8,081 nt of DNA from Kiritimatiellia bacterium (GTDB lineage: Bacteria > Verrucomicrobiota > Kiritimatiellia > JAAZAB01): contig JAGYMT010000057.1 in the NCBI GenBank assembly GCA_018400335.1, positions 1-8,081 of the forward strand, in the 5' to 3' direction. Of this stretch, positions 1 through 6,548 are shown piece by piece. Below the pieces are notes generated by a model. It ran no database searches. It was not told the DNA's origin and was given only the letters and a program-made list of their open reading frames with translations. Made by a program: the position numbers and the translations under genes. Each line of letters opens with the position of its first letter. Positions within the stretch are counted from its first letter, which is position 1.

Positions 1-43
1 CTACGCTATCTTGTTGCGAATATTAAACGCCGTGAACGGTTAC

Positions 44-72
44 AAAAAAGTGGGGCAAGGCAAGCCCTGCCC
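44..72 (-). terminator. Rho-independent terminator ending the cluster
   Basis: On the minus strand, an 8-bp GC-rich stem (GGGCAGGG paired with CCTTGCCC, one G-T wobble) closes on a CTTG tetraloop at 53-72. After a three-base CAC spacer it is followed by six T residues (plus-strand A at 44-49). It lies about 110 bases downstream of the stop codon of the kinase-like gene and points the right way to end the whole minus-strand cluster. On the plus strand the hairpin has no T-tract, so it is probably one-directional. Confidence 0.7.
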
Positions 73-126
73 GGGGTAGCCTTGGCGAAGCCTGGGTCCC
101 GCCGAGCCGTCTTCTTGTTTTTATTG

Positions 127-152
127 AAAACCGGACATGGTTCGAAATCCGG
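127..152 (-). terminator. Weak second hairpin with T-run downstream of the kinase-like gene
   Basis: On the minus strand, CCGGA (148-152) can pair with TCCGG (131-135) across a 12-base loop, followed directly by four T residues (127-130). The stem is only 5 bp, or 6 with a T-G pair, so it would be a poor terminator alone. It may add to the stronger hairpin at 44-72, or be chance. Confidence 0.3.
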
Positions 153-183
153 CTGCACGATTCAGCGAGGGCGCCGCGTCTAC

Positions 184-1917
184 TCAGGTTGACGGATTGT
201 TCCCTGTCTCCCTGCTCCTTGCCTGGGTCTTGGCGTCAACCATCGCGCGAACGAGGTTCTGGGACCCGGCATCGAGTCGTTCAAAAACGGCAAGGGATCG
301 CAATGCGGCGTCTTCCTTCTCAGGATCGTGGCAGAGGACCAGTATCCCGACCTGCGGCGCGAGCCTGACAATAGCGTGCAGCAGTCCTCCTGCATCGGTT
401 CCGAGCATTTGCCTTTCTATAATAATTGCATCCAGATCCTTCGCTGATTCGATGCATGCCAGCGCGGCGCCTATATCCTTCTTCATATCAACTCCGGCGC
501 CCAGCCTGCTGAGTCCGTTTGTAAAAGCGTCAGTCGCGCCTCCGGAATCGGCGGCGAGAACGTGCCATCGCGAAACGTAGACGCTCAACTCGTTCTGCGG
601 CAAATCATCCGCGCCGGGGGAACGTTCGCGAGTGTCGAGATGCGGCAGGCATATCCTGTAGAGGGACAAACCGCCCGGCGCGGTGAGATGCTCGAGTTTC
701 CCGTCAGCTTCTTCGACGATCGAGCGCACGACCGACATGATTACGCCGCTCTCGTCGCTGATTGGAATGGCTTCTTCCATGGCTTTGACATCATCCTGAT
801 CGTTGTGCCCGGCGGGCGCAGAAGCGGATGTCGAGATGAGAATGACGGCGGCGTAGCGCCGGTCAACCGCCAGAAGATGCTCATTGCCCGGGGGGCTCAA
901 AGTGATCATCACGGTTCCGGGACGCGGCCGGGCATCTGCCGCGAGGAGTCCGATGTTCAGGAGCACCTGCTCAACCTGCGCGGGCGTGAGCGAAACGGTG
1001 GGACAAGCGCCGTTGATGGCGGTGCGAACCGTCCATCCGTGGCTAAGCGCAACGCGAAGTAAAGACGCGGCTTCCTTGACGTTATCAGCCAGATTGTTCG
1101 TCGGATTGCCCGGCTCGCCGGAACGGCTGAGGTCGAGAAGCATTCTTGAGAGCAGGGATCCCTTCCTGGTTTCGTTGTCAATCACCGCCAGGGACTGCCG
1201 TATGGTTTCCGGGTCCAGGTCAGAGCGCTTGAGCAGCGATGAATGACCTGAAATTGCACAGAGGATATCGCTGAAATCATCCGCGAGTCCGCCGGCTATG
1301 CGGCCAACAAGCTGTAGCTGAGCCACCTGCTTCTTTCGTATCTCAAGTGCGCGCGCCTCCGTCACATCGCTCACTAGAATAAGGATTACGCCGGCGGCGG
1401 GCTGGGATCGGAACCTGAGGGAGCGCAGCCCCTTCTCGCGAAGGCAGTCAGTCTGCGTCTCACGCGGATGCCTGGATGCGAGAAGCATGTCAACGGCCTG
1501 TCGGTTCAGGCTTGGAAAAGCGTTGAAAAAAGTGGCTGGAATAATGCCGTCTCCGGTCTCGACAAGCTCCTTGCCCGCCGGGTTGGATCCGAGAATGGCG
1601 CCGCTGCCGTCAAGGACGAACAACCCGTCGCTCAATTGATCCATGGCGTTAACGAAGGTTCCGATTCTCCTGCGCCCTTCGGTCTCCGCGGTGGAACGAA
1701 TTGCCAAAAGGCCGAGGGCTCCGGCGAGGAACATGAAGCCCATGGTGAGCGACCAGATTCCAACATTCAACTGCCGGATGGTATCTTCGGGGTCCTGTTC
1801 GAAGATCGTCTCCTCGATATGCGCTATGATCAGTCCCGCGGTTACCGCGGCGATAATGAAAAGCACCACGATCTGCAGACCGTAACGCCATGCGCCCTTT
1901 GGAAGAATGGTAGTCAC
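184..1917 (-). CDS. Membrane-anchored hybrid histidine-kinase-like protein with all catalytic residues substituted (pseudokinase)
   Basis: 577 residues from a GTG start that overlaps the secretin stop. Order: transmembrane helix about 14-33, short periplasmic loop, second helix about 53-72, PAS-like domain about 84-190, dimerisation/H-box helices about 198-265, ATPase-like domain about 275-426, receiver-like domain about 444-563. The H-box reads GRIAGGLADDFSDIL, where the family has GRLAGGxAHDFNNLL, so the phospho-accepting His is Asp213. The N-box VLLNIGLLAADA lacks the Mg-binding Asn (Leu325). The G1 DxG motif is replaced by ISTSAS (about 361-366) and the G2 glycines are gone. In the receiver the phospho-acceptor is Glu501 (DAIIIERQM), the switch Ser/Thr is Cys529 and the conserved Lys is lost. 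The frame is open throughout and the fold pattern is kept, so I infer a maintained pseudoenzyme: a sensor, scaffold or regulator of the secretin machine rather than an active kinase. Domain architecture is confident; function is inferred. Confidence 0.85.
   Translation of the reverse strand: MTTILPKGAWRYGLQIVVLFIIAAVTAGLIIAHIEETIFEQDPEDTIRQLNVGIWSLTMGFMFLAGALGLLAIRSTAETEGRRRIGTFVNAMDQLSDGLFVLDGSGAILGSNPAGKELVETGDGIIPATFFNAFPSLNRQAVDMLLASRHPRETQTDCLREKGLRSLRFRSQPAAGVILILVSDVTEARALEIRKKQVAQLQLVGRIAGGLADDFSDILCAISGHSSLLKRSDLDPETIRQSLAVIDNETRKGSLLSRMLLDLSRSGEPGNPTNNLADNVKEAASLLRVALSHGWTVRTAINGACPTVSLTPAQVEQVLLNIGLLAADARPRPGTVMITLSPPGNEHLLAVDRRYAAVILISTSASAPAGHNDQDDVKAMEEAIPISDESGVIMSVVRSIVEEADGKLEHLTAPGGLSLYRICLPHLDTRERSPGADDLPQNELSVYVSRWHVLAADSGGATDAFTNGLSRLGAGVDMKKDIGAALACIESAKDLDAIIIERQMLGTDAGGLLHAIVRLAPQVGILVLCHDPEKEDAALRSLAVFERLDAGSQNLVRAMVDAKTQARSRETGNNPST
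1914..1917 (-). promoter_or_regulatory. GTGA stop-start overlap coupling secretin and pseudokinase translation
   Basis: The secretin ends CAG TGA, and the GTG of the next gene uses the last base of CAG plus the first two of TGA, giving a 4-base overlap. No separate ribosome binding site is needed in such arrangements because the terminating ribosome can restart. This supports the GTG as the start. It also suggests that the kinase-like protein is made in proportion to the secretin. Confidence 0.65.
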
Positions 1918-3962
1918 TGTGATTCGCCGCCGACATCAGCGTCGCTTTCATCCGCGCTCGCGGCAGGCGCGGTCGTCTCCTCGGGCGCGGCAGGCTCTTC
2001 TTCCGTATCCTCGGGCGCCGGAGCGGGTATTGGTTGAGACTTGCTGGGGCCGAGCGGTACCATCTCGAACCCCTCAATGGCCTGCCAGCCCATGGTCTCG
2101 TAGCCGGTTGAAGGAGCAGCGTCCTCAAGAATGGTCGGTGTCAGCATCATGATTAGGTTATGCTTTTCCGTGAGTTCCTCCGTGTGCCTGAACAGCAGAC
2201 CGAGAATGGGGATGTCGCCGAGGAAGGGAACTCGCTTCTCCTTCTTGACAGTGGCGTATTCGATCAAACCGCCTATCATGAGCGTCTCACCGCTCGGCAC
2301 GTTGACGCGCGTAGTGAGGGTGCGCGTGCTCGTGACCGGGTAGATCGAGCCCTGTGCCGTGGTGATGTTCTCCACGAAGACGGTCATCTCCGGATTAACG
2401 GTCAGGCGCACCACGTCGGACTCCAGGTCAATCTCCGGTATGACCCACAGCTTCAAGCCAAGTTGGACCTCAGTGGCCTCCTCGGAATAATCGGTCTGCG
2501 GCGCCGCTCCGGCCTGAACCACGTCTTTCGTGAGCGTGATCTGCCAGGTCATCTCGCCCACGTGAATCTTTGCCTCGACCCTGTTGCCGACGATCAGGAG
2601 CGGGTGTGCCAGCATCTTGGCGTTGCCCGTCTTCTTTAAAGCGCTAAGAATCAGCGACACCTCGGAAACCTGCAGCAGGGCGTTGGCGGTCTTGGTTCTG
2701 GTTATAGCGTTGCGGACCGTGTCCCCGTATTCGGATGTTATCTCGCGGCCTGATGATATCGAGTCGTCAATCGAGCGCGTGGGCGTTACTACGGTGCGCG
2801 CCACCCAGTTGCCGGAGTCGGGCGGCGACTCCTCGTAGGTTGTTGTCTCTTCCTCATACTGGCGTCCGTCCATATCGTAACGCTTGTTGAGCACGTCATC
2901 ATACGAGCGCCTGTCGAATCGAAGGTCCTTGTTTTCCTTTGAATTGCCCACCTCGCTGGTGTCCGACCACGACCATTTCATGTCCTGCAGGCCGGCCGAC
3001 ACGCCGAAACCGTCCAGCATTTCCCAGTCAAACCCGATCTTCGATCCGTCGGAGCTTGTTATGTCAATGATACGGGCCTCGATGAACACCTGCGGCTCGC
3101 GCTTGTCAAGCTTCTGCATGAGAGTCATCGCCCTTTCCAGATACTCCTTGATGTCGGTGATAACGACGACGGTGGTAATACTGGGATTCTGCCTCGGCTC
3201 AGTGGTTGCGAAAGGCCGCGACGTGGTCTCAGCGGATTTCAGGCTCGCCAGGTGCTGTTCCTTGCTCTGACTGGTGATGATGCTCCCTCTGGGCGAGAGG
3301 ACGTTCATCTGCTTGATCTGCTCCGCGAGGTCAACCGGATTCAGGTAGTGCGGCTTGAAAACGCGGGTTACGAGCGGCTTGGTGTCCTCAAGCTGCTTGA
3401 GCTTCTCCTGGTACATTTCGGAGGTGACGACCATTATGATTCCCGACGGATCTTCGATCATGGAGAGCCCCACCGACCCCAGCACCAGATTCAGCGCGGC
3501 TTTCCATTGAACGTTCTTGAGATTGGCCGTCACGAAATGGTTTGTGAATGAGCCGGCGACGATTATGTTGGCGCCGGAAATTCGGGAGAACATGTTGACG
3601 ACGTCAGGCACGGGCACCTCGTCGAAGGAAACTGAGATTACGCCCGGAACTGCAACATCCGGCTTTTCGGGGCCGGCGGGAAGCTCCTGCCGGCCCGGAG
3701 AGAGCAGTTCAAAAACGCCGTTCTCCTCGGCAGCTTCCGCCGGTTGCGGCTGCGCGGCTGGAGCGCCTGTCTCTTCCATGGCGTTTGGAAAGGCCTCTAA
3801 GGATTCAGGTGACTCGGCTTCCGCTTCGTGCTGTTCGGCGCTTTCCATGGCCGGTGCGTCGGGGAGGGGGGCAGACTCTGTCTCCTGGCCGCCGGCCCAG
3901 CCTGCCGCGGTCACGAGCGCGATACATGCCAATACACGGGAAAGAACGGATGTTTGTTTCAT
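1914..3962 (-). CDS. pilQ: Type IV pilus/type II secretion secretin (PilQ/GspD family)
   Basis: 682 residues; forms the multimeric outer-membrane channel for a pilus or secreted substrate. A Sec signal peptide covers about 1-24. An acidic Ala/Pro/Glu-rich linker runs to about 105. An N0/STN domain follows at about 108-180 (VSFDEVPVPDVVNMF, with NLKNVQWKAALNLVL). An N1-type KH-like domain spans about 197-288 (RVFKPHYLNPVDLAEQIKQM, LSPRGSI, then TVVVITDIKEYLERAM). The secretin core starts at QVFIEARIIDI (291-301) and ends in the family signature VPSGETLMIGGL (555-566), VPFLGDIPILGLLF (578-591) and LIMMLTPTIL (603-612). An acidic, proline-rich tail fills about 640-682. No AMIN domain is present. 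Residues about 315-425 hold a long charged stretch where other secretins have a shorter segment. The ATG is preceded by AAGGA nine bases upstream and follows the lipoprotein stop by 18 bases. Whether it serves a pilus or a secretion system cannot be settled here; the PilM-P genes favour a pilus. Confidence 0.93.
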   Translation of the reverse strand: MKQTSVLSRVLACIALVTAAGWAGGQETESAPLPDAPAMESAEQHEAEAESPESLEAFPNAMEETGAPAAQPQPAEAAEENGVFELLSPGRQELPAGPEKPDVAVPGVISVSFDEVPVPDVVNMFSRISGANIIVAGSFTNHFVTANLKNVQWKAALNLVLGSVGLSMIEDPSGIIMVVTSEMYQEKLKQLEDTKPLVTRVFKPHYLNPVDLAEQIKQMNVLSPRGSIITSQSKEQHLASLKSAETTSRPFATTEPRQNPSITTVVVITDIKEYLERAMTLMQKLDKREPQVFIEARIIDITSSDGSKIGFDWEMLDGFGVSAGLQDMKWSWSDTSEVGNSKENKDLRFDRRSYDDVLNKRYDMDGRQYEEETTTYEESPPDSGNWVARTVVTPTRSIDDSISSGREITSEYGDTVRNAITRTKTANALLQVSEVSLILSALKKTGNAKMLAHPLLIVGNRVEAKIHVGEMTWQITLTKDVVQAGAAPQTDYSEEATEVQLGLKLWVIPEIDLESDVVRLTVNPEMTVFVENITTAQGSIYPVTSTRTLTTRVNVPSGETLMIGGLIEYATVKKEKRVPFLGDIPILGLLFRHTEELTEKHNLIMMLTPTILEDAAPSTGYETMGWQAIEGFEMVPLGPSKSQPIPAPAPEDTEEEPAAPEETTAPAASADESDADVGGESQ

Positions 3963-3980
3963 TATGAGAGATCCTTGCTG

Positions 3981-4667
3981 TTATTCCTCTGCCGACGATT
4001 GCGTAATGGTCGCTGAAGCGGTTTGGCCCTCGGCATCGACCACAGTTACCACGTTCACTCCATAAGCGCTCGGAACGGCGGTGTAGCCGGCAGTGTGGCT
4101 CGAGTCCGCTGAATAGGAGATTGTGCCCATGCCGACATTGCCGACCGACCATGAATATGGCGGGGATCCGCCGGTGACCGAGAATGACGCGTAGTAAGCC
4201 GTTCCCATGAGGTCTATTTCAGAAGGATAGATCGTCATCGTGTCCTCCACCGGCGTGATGCCGGCAACAGCGGAATGGCCCTCCTGATCAATCACCATCA
4301 CGCTATTATACCCGACTTGCAGACAGGTGTAAACCGCCTCGCTCCATCCCATCGAAACCACGCTTCCGTTTTCGGGCGTGCTCACGCTCCACGTGTAAGG
4401 TCCCACGCCGCCCTTGCCCTCGAAGACCGCCGTGCTGCCCACGACGCTGATCATCTGCAGTTCCGGGGTTATTTCGAGGTCGGCGCTGGCGGGCTCTTCC
4501 CTGTCTCCGCCGGAATAAGGATTCTTCTCGAAATACTCGTCGGCGCCGGCGTAATCCTCGTTCTCGTCGGGATCGGTCTCGCAGCCGCCCGCCATGAGCA
4601 ATGCCGCCACGACCAGAGCGGCCGGACCGATGTTCTTGAAACCAATCATCTTTACAGTTTTATGCAT
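3981..4667 (-). CDS. Putative lipoprotein with two tandem Ig-like repeats, in the pilP-secretin interval
   Basis: 228 residues, family not recognised. The N-terminus has basic residues, a hydrophobic stretch (about 13-27) and a lipobox-like MAGGC, predicting lipidation at Cys29 and export. Glu follows the Cys, and there is no Asp at +2 that would signal inner-membrane retention in enterobacteria. Residues 30-62 are acidic and probably flexible. Two beta-rich repeats follow, about 63-138 and 144-222. Each carries a Gly-Gly, a PY[TS]WSV motif (89-95 and 169-175) and a closing D-x-E-G-x-[ST]-A-x-A-x-I-T motif (127-138 and 211-222). They resemble bacterial Ig-like domains and clearly arose by internal duplication. 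A strong GGAGGA ribosome binding site supports the start. The position directly before the secretin suggests an accessory role (pilotin-like, secretin-stabilising or surface-exposed), but this is inference. Known pilotins are all-alpha (TPR or helical) or small beta folds, not Ig pairs. Confidence 0.85.
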   Translation of the reverse strand: MHKTVKMIGFKNIGPAALVVAALLMAGGCETDPDENEDYAGADEYFEKNPYSGGDREEPASADLEITPELQMISVVGSTAVFEGKGGVGPYTWSVSTPENGSVVSMGWSEAVYTCLQVGYNSVMVIDQEGHSAVAGITPVEDTMTIYPSEIDLMGTAYYASFSVTGGSPPYSWSVGNVGMGTISYSADSSHTAGYTAVPSAYGVNVVTVVDAEGQTASATITQSSAEE

Positions 4668-4671
4668 TAAA

Positions 4672-4677
4672 TCCTCC
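4672..4677 (-). promoter_or_regulatory. Strong Shine-Dalgarno site of the lipoprotein gene
   Basis: GGAGGA lies four bases before the ATG at 4667 on the minus strand. It is the best ribosome binding site in the window; the neighbouring genes have weaker ones. It suggests that the lipoprotein is translated strongly and independently after the 113-base gap. Confidence 0.75.
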
Positions 4678-4729
4678 GCCTTGCAGAAACACGACTCCAG
4701 CTGTCGGGACTTGAAAAAACTTTCCTTGA

Positions 4730-4758
4730 ATCATAATGCCGCAAACCTGCCGCCACAA
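4730..4758 (-). promoter_or_regulatory. Possible internal promoter before the lipoprotein-secretin-pseudokinase genes
   Basis: TATGAT (4730-4735, five of six matches to the sigma-70 -10 box) lies 17 bases downstream of TTGTGG (4753-4758, three of six to the -35 box), in the 113-base gap after pilP. The gap is long compared with the other junctions. The weak -35 box keeps this tentative. Confidence 0.3.
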
Positions 4759-4780
4759 GAAAAAAAGACAATAAACGCGT

Positions 4781-5230
4781 CTACTTCTCGATCTTGAATT
4801 TGACACCCTTCATGCTGATGCCGTGAACTTTGAATTTGAACAGCTCGCCATCCACCGTCACGGCCACGATGTCGCCCTTCTGAACCATGGCGCCGTTCAC
4901 GGTTGCAAAAACACGGCCGCCGGACTTTATTGTTCCGCCGTACCGCAGCTTGGCAAGTGCTTTTTTGCGCTGCTCGTCCCTGACGGCAACCTGCTCAACC
5001 TGCTGCTCCTGTTCGGGGATTTGTTCGGGCGGGAGATAGCCAACCGGCCAGAACGGATCGCGCAGTTCAGCTCCTATGCTGAAGTCCGCGGGTTCGGCCC
5101 GGGGCGCGGCATCATTTCCGTTTCCTCCATTCTCCGCGCCGAAGGCGCGGGGAATCTGAGTGCAGAGCGTTGCGCCCACGGCAATCGCCGCAATATATGA
5201 CGGGTTGAAAATATGACGCAGGTCATTCAT
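4781..5230 (-). CDS. pilP: PilP-like periplasmic linker protein of the pilus alignment complex
   Basis: 149 residues; in this family the protein bridges the PilN/PilO inner-membrane pair to the secretin N-domains. The N-terminus (about 8-32) is hydrophobic and reads as a signal peptide or anchor. Cys23 sits in GATLC, which is not a lipobox, so unlike many PilP proteins it does not look lipidated. The key motif is RDPFWPVGY (57-65), matching the conserved RDPF of PilP. A Gln/Glu-rich stretch (about 68-92) follows, then a compact C-terminal beta domain (about 96-149) with YGGTIKSGGRVFAT, a VxxGD turn and GVKFKI. That is the homology-region fold shared by PilP and GspC. It starts four bases after the pilO stop, so the two are very likely co-translated. 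GspC is the main alternative identity. Confidence 0.82.
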   Translation of the reverse strand: MNDLRHIFNPSYIAAIAVGATLCTQIPRAFGAENGGNGNDAAPRAEPADFSIGAELRDPFWPVGYLPPEQIPEQEQQVEQVAVRDEQRKKALAKLRYGGTIKSGGRVFATVNGAMVQKGDIVAVTVDGELFKFKVHGISMKGVKFKIEK

Positions 5231-5234
5231 GAGG

Positions 5235-5840
5235 TCATTGTTCTTCCTGTTCCTTCAACGTGGGGCGATTATCCGGATCCGCCCAGATCAGCCAGGACAC
5301 AACGAAATTCACGGTGTGAAGCCGGGGGCTTGCTTCCTCCGGGCTGATGGTTACCCCTGAAACGGAGGTGTAGGGGCGCTTCTGCTGGATATTGTGGAAC
5401 GCCTTAGCCAGTTCGTGATAGCCGGATTCAGCCACGACCCTGGTCTGAAAGACCTTGAAAGAGCCGGTCCCGCCTTGGATTATGGCCGGGTCGCCGGCGC
5501 TTGTTATTGCGACAATATTAACCCCGGTGTCGGCAAGACAATTCCTTATGGTCTCTTCCATTTCGATCATATAGTTGCCAAGCACGGGCAGGGGTATGAG
5601 TGATTCAGCCTTCTTCAGTCGCGCCAGCGCCTCCGAGATTTGCTCCTGGACCATGGCGCGATCACGCACCACCTTCCTGATATCTTCCAGGCTGGCTTGT
5701 ATCTTGGCCGCCTCCTCCCTTGTTGTCCTGGTTTCCTCTTTCATCGGCATAACCAGGAAAAAGATCAGCGCAAAGACGGCGCCGCACCCCATGAGGGCCG
5801 CGATCGCTATTATCTGCATTTGTTCTTTCTTGTTTGCCAT
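5235..5840 (-). CDS. pilO: PilO-like inner-membrane alignment protein
   Basis: 201 residues from the ATG at 5840. A TTG directly abutting the pilN stop (5852) would add four residues, but the ATG has a GCGGA-like ribosome binding sequence about six bases upstream, so I prefer it. A single transmembrane helix spans about 9-32, then a coiled coil about 35-80 reaches into the periplasm. A ferredoxin-like C-terminal domain follows about 88-190, with GNYMIEMEETIRNCLADTGVN and the family-typical SGYHELAKAFHNIQ (139-152) leading to a final hydrophobic strand ending SWLIW. PilO pairs with PilN and contacts PilP. The layout matches the PilO family although sequence conservation is low; GspM is the secretion-system counterpart. 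Only 12 bases separate it from pilN. Confidence 0.8.
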   Translation of the reverse strand: MANKKEQMQIIAIAALMGCGAVFALIFFLVMPMKEETRTTREEAAKIQASLEDIRKVVRDRAMVQEQISEALARLKKAESLIPLPVLGNYMIEMEETIRNCLADTGVNIVAITSAGDPAIIQGGTGSFKVFQTRVVAESGYHELAKAFHNIQQKRPYTSVSGVTISPEEASPRLHTVNFVVSWLIWADPDNRPTLKEQEEQ

Positions 5841-5852
5841 CTTAATCCGCAA

Positions 5853-6497
5853 TCAATTGGCAACCCGTCTTCGCATCGGCCGGTTCTCGCCCATCTTCCT
5901 GGGTTTGAAGGTGCACGTTGCGTCGAATGTCCAAACATCGTTCTCCCCCGGATCCCCGGATGCGCCAAGCAGTCTGATGTCCACGTTGGACATCAGTTCG
6001 GCCAGAAGCCGGCTCTCCTTGATACCCTTATTGAAGCTTTGAATGTCGTTCCTCGGATTTTTGCCCGCTATTTTGCCCTTCATTATCATCAATAACTGGC
6101 GGGCGGGGACGGAATCAACTGCCTCTATTGTCTCATTGATCATGAGTCGCGTGAACTGCACGTTGGACGGCGCAAGCGTTTGCAGTTCCGTGAGCATTTC
6201 ATACCAGCCCAGCCTGGACTTGTTCCATCCGTCCACTTCCCGCATCAGGCGCTCATACGCGGCAAGATCGTTCTGCAGCTCAAGGACCACGGCATGCACC
6301 GTCTCGAGCTGCTTCTTTTCTTCCTTGGCGCCCGCCAGATCCCGCTTTGCCTGTCGAGACGCAAAGAAGATAGGTGTCATTATGCCGAGAATGATTAACG
6401 GCAATCCGACCGCGGCCACACGGATGATAAACTTGCGGCTGATATTGCTTCCGCTGCGGATCTCCGAATCAAGAATAAGATTAAGTTGCAGGTTCAT
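5853..6497 (-). CDS. pilN: PilN-like inner-membrane alignment protein
   Basis: 214 residues. The first residues MNLQLNLI match the cytoplasmic [IL]NLL-type tail by which PilN docks in a groove of PilM. Residues 7-22 remain cytoplasmic, a transmembrane helix spans about 23-45, and a heptad-like charged coiled coil runs about 48-90. A periplasmic domain follows from about 98, with MLTELQTLAPSNVQFTRL, the usual PilN opening of the ferredoxin-like fold. The last residues (about 197-213) are very basic (RPMRRRVAN), which is odd for a periplasmic tail. A GGGA sequence nine bases upstream of the ATG is the only ribosome binding site candidate. The gene sits between pilM and pilO as in classical pilMNOPQ operons. 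Confidence 0.85.
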   Translation of the reverse strand: MNLQLNLILDSEIRSGSNISRKFIIRVAAVGLPLIILGIMTPIFFASRQAKRDLAGAKEEKKQLETVHAVVLELQNDLAAYERLMREVDGWNKSRLGWYEMLTELQTLAPSNVQFTRLMINETIEAVDSVPARQLLMIMKGKIAGKNPRNDIQSFNKGIKESRLLAELMSNVDIRLLGASGDPGENDVWTFDATCTFKPRKMGENRPMRRRVAN

Positions 6498-6548
6498 GAT
6501 GGCAAATCCCGGTTCTACAGTGTCTTTGTCCGACTGGGCGAATGAGGG

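Noticed and set aside
1..195. Open plus-strand frame entering from the window edge
   Set aside because: It reads through the terminator hairpin and into the antisense of the kinase-like gene, with no recognisable protein features. The end of a neighbouring convergent gene cannot be excluded from so short a stretch.
1649..2128. Minus-strand frame of 159 codons across the secretin-kinase junction
   Set aside because: It is an arginine-rich shadow in another frame of two well-supported genes. Both genes continue intact, so it does not indicate a frameshift.
1914..3962. Phage or type III secretion secretin
   Set aside because: The upstream PilM-, PilN-, PilO- and PilP-like genes and the C-terminal signature point to the type IV pilus/type II group instead.
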